DNA of 48,395 nucleotides from RHKX01 sp964497825 (GTDB lineage: Bacteria > Actinomycetota > Thermoleophilia > Solirubrobacterales > 70-9), in NCBI GenBank assembly GCA_964497825.1, contig CAZCFA010000012.1, positions 1 through 48,395 on the forward strand, written 5' to 3'. The position numbers were made by a program, and so were the translations under genes. This document shows, in pieces, positions 16,885 through 26,423 of the stretch; within the stretch, counting starts at the first letter, position 1; each line of letters starts with the position of its first letter. The notes beneath the pieces are model-generated. The model did not search any database. It was not told where the DNA came from and worked only from the letters and a program-made list of their open reading frames with translations.

Positions 16885-17622
16885 CTAGGCGCCGAAGATG
16901 TCGAGCTGGTCGTCGGCGGGTGCCGGCGGCGGCTGGGCGCCGGTCGGCGGCGACGTCGACGCTCGCTCGGCCGGCGCCGCGGGCGACTCCGGCCCGGCCC
17001 GCGGCGGAGCCTCCTGCTCGGGCGCGGGCTCGCGCAGCAGCTCGCGCAGGGTTGCGAAGTCGGCGTCGATCAGCGGCCGCTGGCCCGGGTTGCGGAGGAC
17101 CGCCGCCGGGTGGAAGATCGGGAACACGCGAACCGTCCGCACGCCGAGCCGGTGCGTCTGCGGCCTGCCGTGCACGCGGGTGATCCCCGCCCGGTTGCCG
17201 GTCAGGAGCTTGGTCGCGAAGTTGCCGAGCGTCGCGATCACCTTCGGCTCGATCAGCTCGATCTGCCGGTCGAGGTAAGGCCGGCAGGCCTCGAGCTCGA
17301 CCGGCTGCGGGTCGCGGTTGCCGGGCGGCCGGCATTTCACGGTGTTGGCGATGAACACGTCCTCCCTGCTCAGCCCGATCCCGGCCAGCAGCTCATTCAG
17401 CAGGCCGCCGGCGCGGCCGACGAACGGAAGGCCGCGCCGATCCTCCTCCGCGCCGGGCGCCTCGCCGACGAACATCAGCTCCGCGTCGGCGTTGCCGGCG
17501 CCGAAGACGACCCTGGTCCGCGTCTCGGCCAGCGAGCAGCGCCTGCAGACCGAGGCCTCGCGGTAGACCTCGACCAGGCGCTCGCGCCGGGCCGCGACGC
17601 CGGCGGCGGCGTCGGCGCTCAT
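16885..17622 (-). CDS. Type-4 (Fe-S) uracil-DNA glycosylase
   Basis: The 245-residue protein starts at ATG 17622. Four cysteines for a 4Fe-4S cluster are recognisable: CRRC near residue 27, one in NTVKCRPPGN and one in ELEACRPYL. The active-site segment is VGEAPGAEEDRRGLPFVGRAG, and IFHPAAVLRN carries the distal catalytic motif. It removes uracil from DNA after cytosine deamination, a real load in GC-rich genomes. The last 60 residues are Pro/Ala-rich and end ADDQLDIFGA, which resembles a short beta-clamp-binding peptide (QLDIF). It overlaps the fmdB-like gene by four bases. Confidence 0.93.
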   Translation of the reverse strand: MSADAAAGVAARRERLVEVYREASVCRRCSLAETRTRVVFGAGNADAELMFVGEAPGAEEDRRGLPFVGRAGGLLNELLAGIGLSREDVFIANTVKCRPPGNRDPQPVELEACRPYLDRQIELIEPKVIATLGNFATKLLTGNRAGITRVHGRPQTHRLGVRTVRVFPIFHPAAVLRNPGQRPLIDADFATLRELLREPAPEQEAPPRAGPESPAAPAERASTSPPTGAQPPPAPADDQLDIFGA

Positions 17623-17888
17623 CGCTCGCCGCCGCGCGAGCGGCGCTCGCGCGCCTTCGAGACGCTGCGCTTGAATCGCTGCCGGGCACCGTCGCGGTCG
17701 GTGCCACGACGATCCTCCATCCGCCGCCGCTGGTTTGCGGTCGGCTGCCGGCTGAGCCCGAACGGGGAGAGCCGCCGCCCGGCGCCTGCGGCGCCGCAGG
17801 CAGGGCAGACGGCGGTCTCGGTCGCCGCCGCGACGAGTCGCTCGAAGCGCTCGCCGCAGCGGCCGCACTCGAACTCGTAGATCGGCAT
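17619..17888 (-). CDS. FmdB-family zinc-ribbon protein
   Basis: The 89-residue protein starts at ATG 17888: MPIYEFECGRCGERFERL, then VCPACGAAGAGRRLSPFG. The two CxxC pairs form the small zinc ribbon of the FmdB family, and the rest is basic and Arg-rich. The family's role is uncertain, with a regulatory function suggested. It is the first gene of the long minus-strand operon to 11430, and the promoter must lie in the 150-base gap shared with the divergent plus-strand gene. Confidence 0.85.
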   Translation of the reverse strand: MPIYEFECGRCGERFERLVAAATETAVCPACGAAGAGRRLSPFGLSRQPTANQRRRMEDRRGTDRDGARQRFKRSVSKARERRSRGGER

Positions 17889-17995
17889 CGTCCGATGGTA
17901 TTCGCAGCGACGGCCGCCCCCGCGCCGGCCGCGAGGCCGGGCGGGCCGGGCCGGAGGATCGGGCGACGCCGTCCGGGGCGGCGCCGGGCTCCGGC

Positions 17996-18001
17996 TACAA
18001 T
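17996..18001 (+). promoter_or_regulatory. Putative -10 element for the DUF2520-panC-panB operon
   Basis: TACAAT stands out in a GC-rich spacer, 39 bases before the GTG of the plus-strand operon. There is no convincing -35 hexamer 17 bases upstream, and a small hairpin (CCCGC-GAGA-GCGGG) lies between it and the start codon. Confidence 0.4.
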
Positions 18002-18040
18002 CGCCCCTGGCCGCAGCGGCCGCGACCCGCGAGAGCGGGC

Positions 18041-18883
18041 GTGGACCGCGGCGCAAGGGCCCCGTCCGTAATCCCGACGCCGTCTGGTATCTCCGCGAGA
18101 ACTGGAACGGAATTGCACCAACCCCGCGCACACACGACGGCGCTGCCGCCGATCACGCTGATCGGGCCCGGTCGCTTGGGCACGGCGCTGGCGCGGGCCG
18201 CGACCGGCGCCGGCGTCGACGTCACGCTCGCCGGCCGGGCCGGGCTCGGCCGCGCCTGCGCCGGAGCCGAGGTCGTGCTGCTCTGCGTTCCCGACGACGA
18301 GATCGCCGGCGCCGGGACCGCGGTCGCCGCCGCGGCGCCGCGGCTGCGGCTGATCGGCCACACCAGCGGCGCGACCGGGCTCGACGCGCTGGCCGCCACC
18401 GGCGTCGCCGCGTTCTCGTTGCACCCGCTGCAGACGATCCCCGGCGGCAACGCCGTCCTGGTCGGTGCCCCGGCCGCGATCGAGGGCACGAGCGCCGAGG
18501 CGCTGGCCCTCGCCCGGGCGCTGGCCGAGGCGCTGGCGATGCGGCCGTTCGAGCTGCCGCCGGGATCGCGCGCCGCCTACCACGCCGCCGCCTCGATCGC
18601 CTCGAACTTCCTGATCGCGCTCGAGGAGAGCGCCGCCGCCCTGCTCGACGCCGCCGGCATCGAGGACGGTCGCGCGCTGCTCACCCCGCTGGTGCTGCGC
18701 AGCGCCGCGAGCTGGGCCGAGGCCGGGCCCGCCGCGCTCACCGGCCCGATCGCGCGCGGCGACGCGGCGACGGTCGGGCGCCATCTGGAGGCGATCGCCG
18801 CGACCGCGCCCGAGCTCGAGCCGCTGTATCGGGCGCTGGCCGAGCGGACCGGCGGGCTCGCCGCCGCGGGAGCGGGCCGGTGA
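18041..18883 (+). CDS. Rossmann-like / DUF2520 dehydrogenase-like protein
   Basis: The 280-residue protein has the NADP-binding start ITLIGPGRLGTALARA (about residues 38-53), VVLLCVPDDEIA near 82, then an all-helical DUF2520 domain (about 150-275). The layout resembles short 6-phosphogluconate-type reductases. DUF2520 genes often sit directly before panC in actinobacteria, and a ketopantoate-reductase-like role has been suggested by context only. The start is uncertain: GTG 18041 gives 24 extra residues, while TTG 18113 starts closer to the fold. GAGAG seven bases before 18041 slightly favours the longer form. It overlaps panC by four bases. Confidence 0.85.
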   Translation: MDRGARAPSVIPTPSGISARTGTELHQPRAHTTALPPITLIGPGRLGTALARAATGAGVDVTLAGRAGLGRACAGAEVVLLCVPDDEIAGAGTAVAAAAPRLRLIGHTSGATGLDALAATGVAAFSLHPLQTIPGGNAVLVGAPAAIEGTSAEALALARALAEALAMRPFELPPGSRAAYHAAASIASNFLIALEESAAALLDAAGIEDGRALLTPLVLRSAASWAEAGPAALTGPIARGDAATVGRHLEAIAATAPELEPLYRALAERTGGLAAAGAGR

Positions 18884-19773
18884 GGGTCGTCGAGACCAAG
18901 GCGGAGCTGCGGGCGGCGCTGGCCGGGGCCCGGCGCGACGGCCGCTCGATCGGCCTCGTGCCGACGATGGGCGCCCTGCACGGCGGCCACGTCGCGCTGC
19001 TCGAGCGCGCCCGGGCCGACTGCGACGTCGTCGTCATGAGCCTGTTCGTCAACCCGGCCCAGTTCGGCCCCGGCGACGACCTCGACCGCTACCCGCGCGA
19101 CCGCGCCGGCGACGAGCGAACCGCGGCCGCCGCCGGCGTCGACCTGCTCTACGCGCCGGCGACGGACGAGGTCTATCCGCCCGGATTCGCGACCGCGGTC
19201 GAGGTCGGTGGGCTGACCGAGGTCCTCTGCGGCGATCCGGCGCGGCGCGGACCCGAGCACTTCCGCGGCGTGACCACCGTCGTCGCCAAGCTGCTCAACT
19301 CGGTCGCGCCCGACGTCGCCTACTTCGGCCAGAAGGACGCCCAGCAGGCGGTCGTCGTCGGTCGCATGGTCGCCGACCTCGACTTTCCGGTCCGGATCGA
19401 GGTGGTCGCGACCGTGCGTGCGCCCGACGGCCTCGCGCTCTCGAGCCGCAACGCGCTGCTCGACCCCGCCGACCGCGAGCGGGCGCCGGCGCTGCGGCGG
19501 GCGCTGCTCGCCGCGGCAGGCGCCGCGGCGCCCGGCGCCGCCGCCGGGCCCGCGCTGAGGCGGGCGCGCCGCGTGCTCGCCGATGCCGGCATCGAGGCCG
19601 AGTACGTCGAGGCGCGCGACGCCGAGCGGCTCGACGTGGTCGAGAGCTTCAACGGCCGTCCGGTCCTGCTCGCGCTCGCGGCGCGGGTCGGTGCGACGCG
19701 GCTGATCGACAACGTGATCATCGAGCCCGGGGCGAGCGCCGGGACCGACGGAGAGGAGCAGTCACATGGATAG
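18880..19773 (+). CDS. panC: Pantothenate synthetase
   Basis: The 297-residue protein condenses pantoate with beta-alanine using ATP. The adenylate-binding PTMGALHGGH motif (about residues 28-37), LFVNPAQFGPGDDLDRYPRD near 50, YFGQKDAQQ near 148 and LALSSRNALL (KMSKS-like loop) are all present, so the site looks complete. The GTG start at 18880 overlaps the DUF2520 stop. It is coupled to panB, 36 bases downstream, in one coenzyme A precursor operon. Confidence 0.96.
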   Translation: MRVVETKAELRAALAGARRDGRSIGLVPTMGALHGGHVALLERARADCDVVVMSLFVNPAQFGPGDDLDRYPRDRAGDERTAAAAGVDLLYAPATDEVYPPGFATAVEVGGLTEVLCGDPARRGPEHFRGVTTVVAKLLNSVAPDVAYFGQKDAQQAVVVGRMVADLDFPVRIEVVATVRAPDGLALSSRNALLDPADRERAPALRRALLAAAGAAAPGAAAGPALRRARRVLADAGIEAEYVEARDAERLDVVESFNGRPVLLALAARVGATRLIDNVIIEPGASAGTDGEEQSHG

Positions 19774-19809
19774 GCAACGGCCGGCGACCGGGCGCCCGGC
19801 GGTGGCGTC

Positions 19810-20721
19810 GTGAGCAGCGCACCACGGGTGCCGCCGGAGATGCGGCAGCCGATGACGCTGCCGCGGCTCGGCGAGATGAAGCGCAACGGCGAGCCGATCG
19901 CGATGGTCACGGCCTACGACTTCCCCTCGGCCCAGGTCGCCGAGGAGGCCGGCGCCGACGTCGTCCTCGTCGGCGACTCGGGAGCGATGACCGTGCTCGG
20001 CTACGACTCGACGGTGCCGGTCGCGCTCGACGAGATGCTGATGCTGGCGGCGGCCGTGCGCCGCGGGCTGCGGACGCCGCTTCTGGTCGGCGACATGCCG
20101 TTCGGCTCCTACGAGGCCTCGAACGAGCAGGCGGTCGCCAGCGCCCAGCGGTTCATCAAGGAGGCGGGCTGCGACGCCGTCAAGCTCGAGCGCGGCGGCG
20201 CCTCGGTCGATCGCGCCCGGGCGATCGTCCGGTCCGGGATCCCGGTGATGGGCCACGTCGGCCTGACCCCGCAGACGGCGACCGCGCTCGGCGGCTACAA
20301 GGCCCAGGGGAGGACCGGCCGGCGCGCCTCCGAGATCGCCGAGGACGCGTTCGCGCTGCAATCCGTCGGCTGCTTCGCGATCGTCTTCGAGGCGGTGCCG
20401 GCGGCGGTCTCGGAGGCGATCATGCCGCGGATCGAGGTGCCGGTGATCGGGATCGGCGCCGGCGGCGCGACCGACGGCCAGGTGCTCGTCTTCCACGACC
20501 TGCTCGCGATCAACAGCGGCCCCGTCGCCCGCTTCGTCAAGCGCTACGCCCAGATCCACGCGGCGATGGTCGCCGGCGTCGCCGATTACGTCGCCGACGT
20601 CCGCGCGCGCCGGTTCCCGGACGAGACCCACAGCTACTCGATCGACCCCGACGAGCTGACGGCGTTCGAGGCCTACCTGGAGCAGGACTCGCTGGCGGCC
20701 AACTCGGCCTGGGACTGGTGA
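19810..20721 (+). CDS. panB: Ketopantoate hydroxymethyltransferase
   Basis: This 303-residue TIM-barrel enzyme makes ketopantoate from alpha-ketoisovalerate and methylene-tetrahydrofolate. Signatures are VTAYDFPSAQVAEEAG, VLVGDSGAMTVLGY (metal-ligand Asp), LVGDMPFGSYE, KLERGG and GIGAGGATDGQVLVFHDLL. The usual GS in the metal site reads GDSGAM, close to the common GDSLGM, so one Leu is shifted, which is a mild difference. The start is GTG at 19810. It is the last gene of the pan operon, followed by a palindromic terminator. Confidence 0.96.
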   Translation: MSSAPRVPPEMRQPMTLPRLGEMKRNGEPIAMVTAYDFPSAQVAEEAGADVVLVGDSGAMTVLGYDSTVPVALDEMLMLAAAVRRGLRTPLLVGDMPFGSYEASNEQAVASAQRFIKEAGCDAVKLERGGASVDRARAIVRSGIPVMGHVGLTPQTATALGGYKAQGRTGRRASEIAEDAFALQSVGCFAIVFEAVPAAVSEAIMPRIEVPVIGIGAGGATDGQVLVFHDLLAINSGPVARFVKRYAQIHAAMVAGVADYVADVRARRFPDETHSYSIDPDELTAFEAYLEQDSLAANSAWDW

Positions 20722-20739
20722 GAGCGGGCCGGCCCGCTC
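20722..20739. terminator. Bidirectional palindrome between convergent genes
   Basis: GAGCGGGCCGGCCCGCTC is a perfect palindrome lying between the panB stop (20719-20721) and the stop of the convergent lipoprotein gene (20738-20740). It could end transcription in both directions; there is no T tract. Confidence 0.5.
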
Positions 20740-21202
20740 AGGGGCCGACCTTGGCGTTCGACCTGACCGCGTCGACGCGCCAGTTGCCGCCGCCGTCGAC
20801 GACGGTCATCGTCAGCTTCTCGCCCTTGCCGTAGACGCCGCCCTTGGCCGTGGCGACGACCGTCGCGGTGCCACCGGCGCCGAGCTTCGCCGCGGTGATC
20901 CGCACGGCCTTGGCGAGCGCCTTCGGCCTGCGCGCCTTGAGGCATCCCTGGCGATCCCCGTAGGCGCGCTTCAGCAGCTTCGGCGTGATCCCCCGGTCGC
21001 AGACGGCGGCCGCCTTCGGCGAGGCCAGGAACGCGTTCGCGGCGGCCTGCGCGGCGGCGAGATCGGCGGCGCCGTCGTCGGTCGTGGTCCGCTGGGTGAT
21101 CACCTTGCCGGTCGTCGCCGGCTCGCTCTTCTCACCGCAGCCGGCCACGGCGACGGCGAGCGCCAGCAGCGGCAGCAGCAACCGTGCACGGGCTCCGATC
21201 AC
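20738..21202 (-). CDS. Small secreted lipoprotein, unknown function
   Basis: The 154-residue protein starts at GTG 21202. It has a signal peptide with lipobox VAGC (Cys about residue 22), then a Thr/Ala-rich spacer and a compact domain of about 105 residues. This ends in a beta-rich part (TATVVATAKGG, KLTMTVVDGGGNWRVDAV) that looks like a SnoaL/NTF2-type or DUF4878-like fold. That comparison is by pattern only. It has two cysteines in the domain (AVCDRG, QGCLKA), possibly a disulfide. Confidence 0.75.
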   Translation of the reverse strand: MIGARARLLLPLLALAVAVAGCGEKSEPATTGKVITQRTTTDDGAADLAAAQAAANAFLASPKAAAVCDRGITPKLLKRAYGDRQGCLKARRPKALAKAVRITAAKLGAGGTATVVATAKGGVYGKGEKLTMTVVDGGGNWRVDAVRSNAKVGP

Positions 21203-21212
21203 GGCCGCAAGG

Positions 21213-21866
21213 CTACCCGTCCGCGCCGGCCTCGCCGCGGCGCTCGAGGTCGATCTGGCGCAGCGGCTTCGCCGGCACGCCCGCGGCGATCGTCGCCGGC
21301 GCGACGTCGCGGGTGACGACCGAGTTGGAGCCGATCACGCTGCGGTCGCCGATCGTCGTGCCGCCGGTGACGACGACGCCCTTGCCGAGCCAGACGTTGT
21401 CGCCGATCCGCACCGGCCCGCGCGCGGTGAATCCCTGCCAGGTGATCGGCAGGTCGGGATCGTCGTAGCGATGGTCGGCGTCACCGACGAAGCAGCCGTT
21501 GGCGAGCATCACGTGGTCGCCGATCTCGATCCGCTCCTGGGCGGCGAGCATCGTCTCGCGGTTGAGGAAGCAACCGCGGCCGATCGTGATCCGTGCCTCG
21601 GGGGCGAGCGTGATCCAGCATCCGGGCTCGAGCTTGGTGCCCTCGCCGATCACCAGCCGGCCGTCGTCGAGCGCCTCCAGCACCTCGCCCTCGATCGGGT
21701 GGCGGACGTAGAAGCCGCCGCGGGCCGCGTGGCGGTTGATCCGCCAGCGGTTGCGGAACCGGTGCGTGCGCTCGTACCAGCGCCGCTTCGTCCACCAGAT
21801 CCGCCAGCCGCGCTGCGGCGGGACGTGCGGGTCGTCCCGCGCTTCGCTGGAGCCGCCCTCCGGCAC
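21213..21866 (-). CDS. Hexapeptide-repeat acyltransferase (left-handed beta-helix)
   Basis: The 217-residue protein starts at GTG 21866. An N-terminal basic/aromatic region (WWTKRRWYERTHRFRNRWRI) is followed by hexapeptide repeats from about residue 75 (ITIGRGCFLN, IEIGDHVMLANGCFVGDADH). The acceptor-site histidine is in DADHRYDD, and the repeats end VWLGKGVVVTGGTTIGDRSVIGSNSVV. This is the O-acetyltransferase family of sugar/polysaccharide modification enzymes. The stop lies 10 bases beyond the start of the lipoprotein gene, so the two may be co-transcribed. The target is unknown. Confidence 0.85.
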   Translation of the reverse strand: MPEGGSSEARDDPHVPPQRGWRIWWTKRRWYERTHRFRNRWRINRHAARGGFYVRHPIEGEVLEALDDGRLVIGEGTKLEPGCWITLAPEARITIGRGCFLNRETMLAAQERIEIGDHVMLANGCFVGDADHRYDDPDLPITWQGFTARGPVRIGDNVWLGKGVVVTGGTTIGDRSVIGSNSVVTRDVAPATIAAGVPAKPLRQIDLERRGEAGADG

Positions 21867-21884
21867 GCCTGTAGCTTCCCAGAC

Positions 21885-22424
21885 GTGGTCCCGCCCGACT
21901 CGAGCGCCGAGGAGTATCAGAGCCGCGAGGAGCGGCTCGAGGTCGCCCGCCGCTACCGCGAGCGCCGCGGTCGTGAGCTCCGCGAGCTCGCCGCGGCGGC
22001 GACGGGCGGGCCGGTCGAGGCCGCGGGCGAGTTCAGCTCGGTCCCGACCGAGGCGCTCGCGGCGATCCCCGGCGTCGGCATGCTGCTGCTGCCGCTGGCG
22101 CGCGGGCGTGCCCGCCGGGTCGGGCTCGGGCCGAAGCTGCTGCTCGCCCTCGACGAGGAGCGGCTGCACGCGCTCGAGCTGCGCGCGGCCGACGTCCGCC
22201 GCGATCGCCAGAGCGCGACCGCGAAGCTGTCCTGGCCGCGGGCCGACGTCGCGATCGAGCGCGGGCCCCGCGCCTTCATGCGCGACCGGGTGCTGCTCAC
22301 CGTCCCCGACCGCGAGCGGCCGATCGAGCTGTTCGCGCCGACCCTGATCACCAACCCGTGGAGCGCCGAGGTGGTCCGCCTGCTCGGCGGCGAGGCCCCC
22401 GAGCCGCTCGACCTCAGCGCCTGA
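21885..22424 (+). CDS. Unknown protein, divergent from the acyltransferase
   Basis: The 179-residue protein starts at GTG 21885, only 18 bases from the GTG of the divergent acyltransferase. The N-terminal 45 residues are charged and helical (EEYQSREERLEVARRYRERRGRELREL). A hydrophobic stretch AAIPGVGMLLLPLARG follows, then a beta-rich C-terminal half (KLLLALDEERLHALEL ... FMRDRVLLTVPDRERPIELFAP). The second half looks like a small PH-like or DUF-type fold, but I recognise no family. The tight head-to-head arrangement means one leader must be extremely short. Confidence 0.7.
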   Translation: MVPPDSSAEEYQSREERLEVARRYRERRGRELRELAAAATGGPVEAAGEFSSVPTEALAAIPGVGMLLLPLARGRARRVGLGPKLLLALDEERLHALELRAADVRRDRQSATAKLSWPRADVAIERGPRAFMRDRVLLTVPDRERPIELFAPTLITNPWSAEVVRLLGGEAPEPLDLSA

Positions 22425-22496
22425 GCGAAGCCGGCCGGCGGCCGCGATCGCGGATGACCGTGCGGCCGGTGAATCCGGGCTCGGCCGGCGATCGGA

Positions 22497-23144
22497 TCAG
22501 CCGCCGTAGGTCACGTGCCACCACTCGCCCGGCGCCTCGTACTTGCCCCAGCCGTAGCTCGCGCCGATCGCATCGATCACCGAACGCATCTCGGGCGTCG
22601 CGAGATCGACGGAGATGCCGAGCTCGTGCGATGACGCGCCCGGCGGGTTGGCGGGCGCGCCGGCGCCGGACAGAAACAGCTCGTACATCTCGCCCTGCTG
22701 CGCCGCGGTCCGGTAGGCGGAGAGCGGTCCCGCCGGGTAGAGGTCGACCCCGTAGTCGCTGAGCGCCTGCGCCCGCATCCGGTTCCACGCCGCTGCGGCG
22801 CCGGCATCGAGGTAGAGGTCACCCCACGGGCTCGGGATCGAGCCCAGCCAGGGAGCGGCGGTGCTGGGCGCGGTCGTCGTCGCGGTCGTCGCCACCCCAG
22901 TCTCCGCGGGCGTCGGCACGCTCAGCGTCGTGCCGCTGATCAGCAGCGCGTCGGCGCTGATCCCGTTCCAGGCGGCGAGCGTCTCGGTCGCGAGGCCGCT
23001 GGCGGCGGCGATCCCGGAGAGGGTCTCGCCGTCAGCGACGGTGTGGGTCAGCGCCCCCCTCGCGCTTGCGGCCGGCAACAGGGTGAACGCGCAGGCACAG
23101 GTCGCGAGCGCGATTCGCGCCGCTCCCGTCGCTCTGCGCACCAA
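22497..23144 (-). CDS. Secreted LysM plus VanY-type (M15) peptidase
   Basis: The 215-residue protein starts at ATG 23144 with a signal peptide (residues 1-30). One LysM peptidoglycan-binding domain (about 33-77, HTVADGETLSGIAAASGL) is followed by a Thr/Ala linker and an M15B D,D-carboxypeptidase domain (about 105-215). The zinc ligands and catalytic residue are visible: His-173 in SSHELG, Asp-180 in SVDL, and Glu-207/His-210 in EWWHV. It should trim the terminal D-Ala of wall peptides outside the cell. A long structured leader lies upstream (23160-23286). Confidence 0.92.
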   Translation of the reverse strand: MVRRATGAARIALATCACAFTLLPAASARGALTHTVADGETLSGIAAASGLATETLAAWNGISADALLISGTTLSVPTPAETGVATTATTTAPSTAAPWLGSIPSPWGDLYLDAGAAAAWNRMRAQALSDYGVDLYPAGPLSAYRTAAQQGEMYELFLSGAGAPANPPGASSHELGISVDLATPEMRSVIDAIGASYGWGKYEAPGEWWHVTYGG

Positions 23145-23159
23145 GCTTGCCGGCTCCGG

Positions 23160-23286
23160 TCGGATAGGGCTGCGTTCGGGCAGGCGGGTGGTGTCCCTGC
23201 CGTTATCCGATCGGCAACGGATCTCCCAACCCGCGCGCGAGGGGGTTGCTTCAGATGCCCCGGAGCCGGCGGTTGGGAGCGATAAC
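23160..23286 (-). ncRNA. Structured leader with competing helices upstream of the LysM peptidase
   Basis: In the untranslated region read on the minus strand, several helices are perfect. CTCCCAACC (23279-23271) pairs with GGTTGGGAG (23231-23223), nine bp. GTTATC (23286-23281) pairs with GATAAC (23207-23202) and encloses it. TCGGATA (23210-23204) can instead pair with TATCCGA (23166-23160), enclosing a GGCAGG/CCTGCC hairpin. Bases 23204-23207 belong to both alternative helices, so the two folds exclude each other, as in a riboswitch. I could not match the conserved sequence of the cyclic di-AMP (ydaO) class, which often precedes wall hydrolases in actinobacteria. Between this and uvrA (23287-23447) I see no gene. 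Confidence 0.45.
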
Positions 23287-23414
23287 CGGCGCCCCGGTGC
23301 CGAGCCCGCGGGACGCCGGGCGGGCGGGGCTTGCGCCGAGCCGCGGATTTCGGCGCTCCCGCGGCCGCAATCCGCAAGTCGGTGGGATCGCAGCCGCAGA
23401 CGCGTCGAGCACCT

Positions 23415-23427
23415 GCCCGGGCCGGGC
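23415..23427 (-). terminator. Small hairpin after uvrA
   Basis: GCCCG-GGC-CGGGC, a 5-bp stem, lies about 20 bases past the uvrA stop, with no T tract. A weak terminator candidate only. Confidence 0.25.
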
Positions 23428-23447
23428 GGGCTGCCTGGGGCCGGCCG

Positions 23448-26371
<2,924 letters not shown>

Positions 26372-26372
<1 letters not shown>

Positions 26373-26377
26373 TTGTA
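26372..26377 (-). promoter_or_regulatory. Putative -10 element of uvrA
   Basis: TACAAT on the minus strand ends eight bases before TTG 26363. If used, the transcript would begin at or within a few bases of that codon, which makes a leaderless message likely. Confidence 0.45.
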
Positions 26378-26383
26378 CGGTGG

Positions 26384-26397
26384 CGAACGGACGTTCG
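26384..26397 (-). promoter_or_regulatory. LexA (SOS) box upstream of uvrA
   Basis: CGAAC-GGAC-GTTCG matches the actinobacterial LexA core CGAAC-N4-GTTCG at all ten defined positions. It lies seven bases upstream of the TACAAT box, where a repressor would block RNA polymerase. DNA-damage induction of uvrA through LexA is well known in other bacteria. Confidence 0.7.
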
Positions 26398-26407
26398 GCG
26401 GGTGGAG

Positions 26408-26422
26408 GAGGACTTCGTCCTC
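26408..26422 (-). terminator. Hairpin after the GT2 gene
   Basis: GAGGAC-TTC-GTCCTC, a perfect 6-bp stem with a 3-base loop, lies directly after the glycosyltransferase stop (TCA at 26424). It would separate that gene from the uvrA promoter. Confidence 0.4.
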
Positions 26423-26423
26423 G

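Noticed and set aside
17996..18001. Complete sigma-70 promoter with -35 for the pan operon
   Set aside because: Only the -10-like TACAAT is convincing; no TTGACA-like box lies 16-18 bases upstream.
23160..23286. Canonical cyclic di-AMP (ydaO) riboswitch
   Set aside because: The gene context fits, but I could not find the conserved GGGGAACC, GGGUGAA or CCGUCAGCUAACC-type blocks; I kept it only as an unclassified structured leader.
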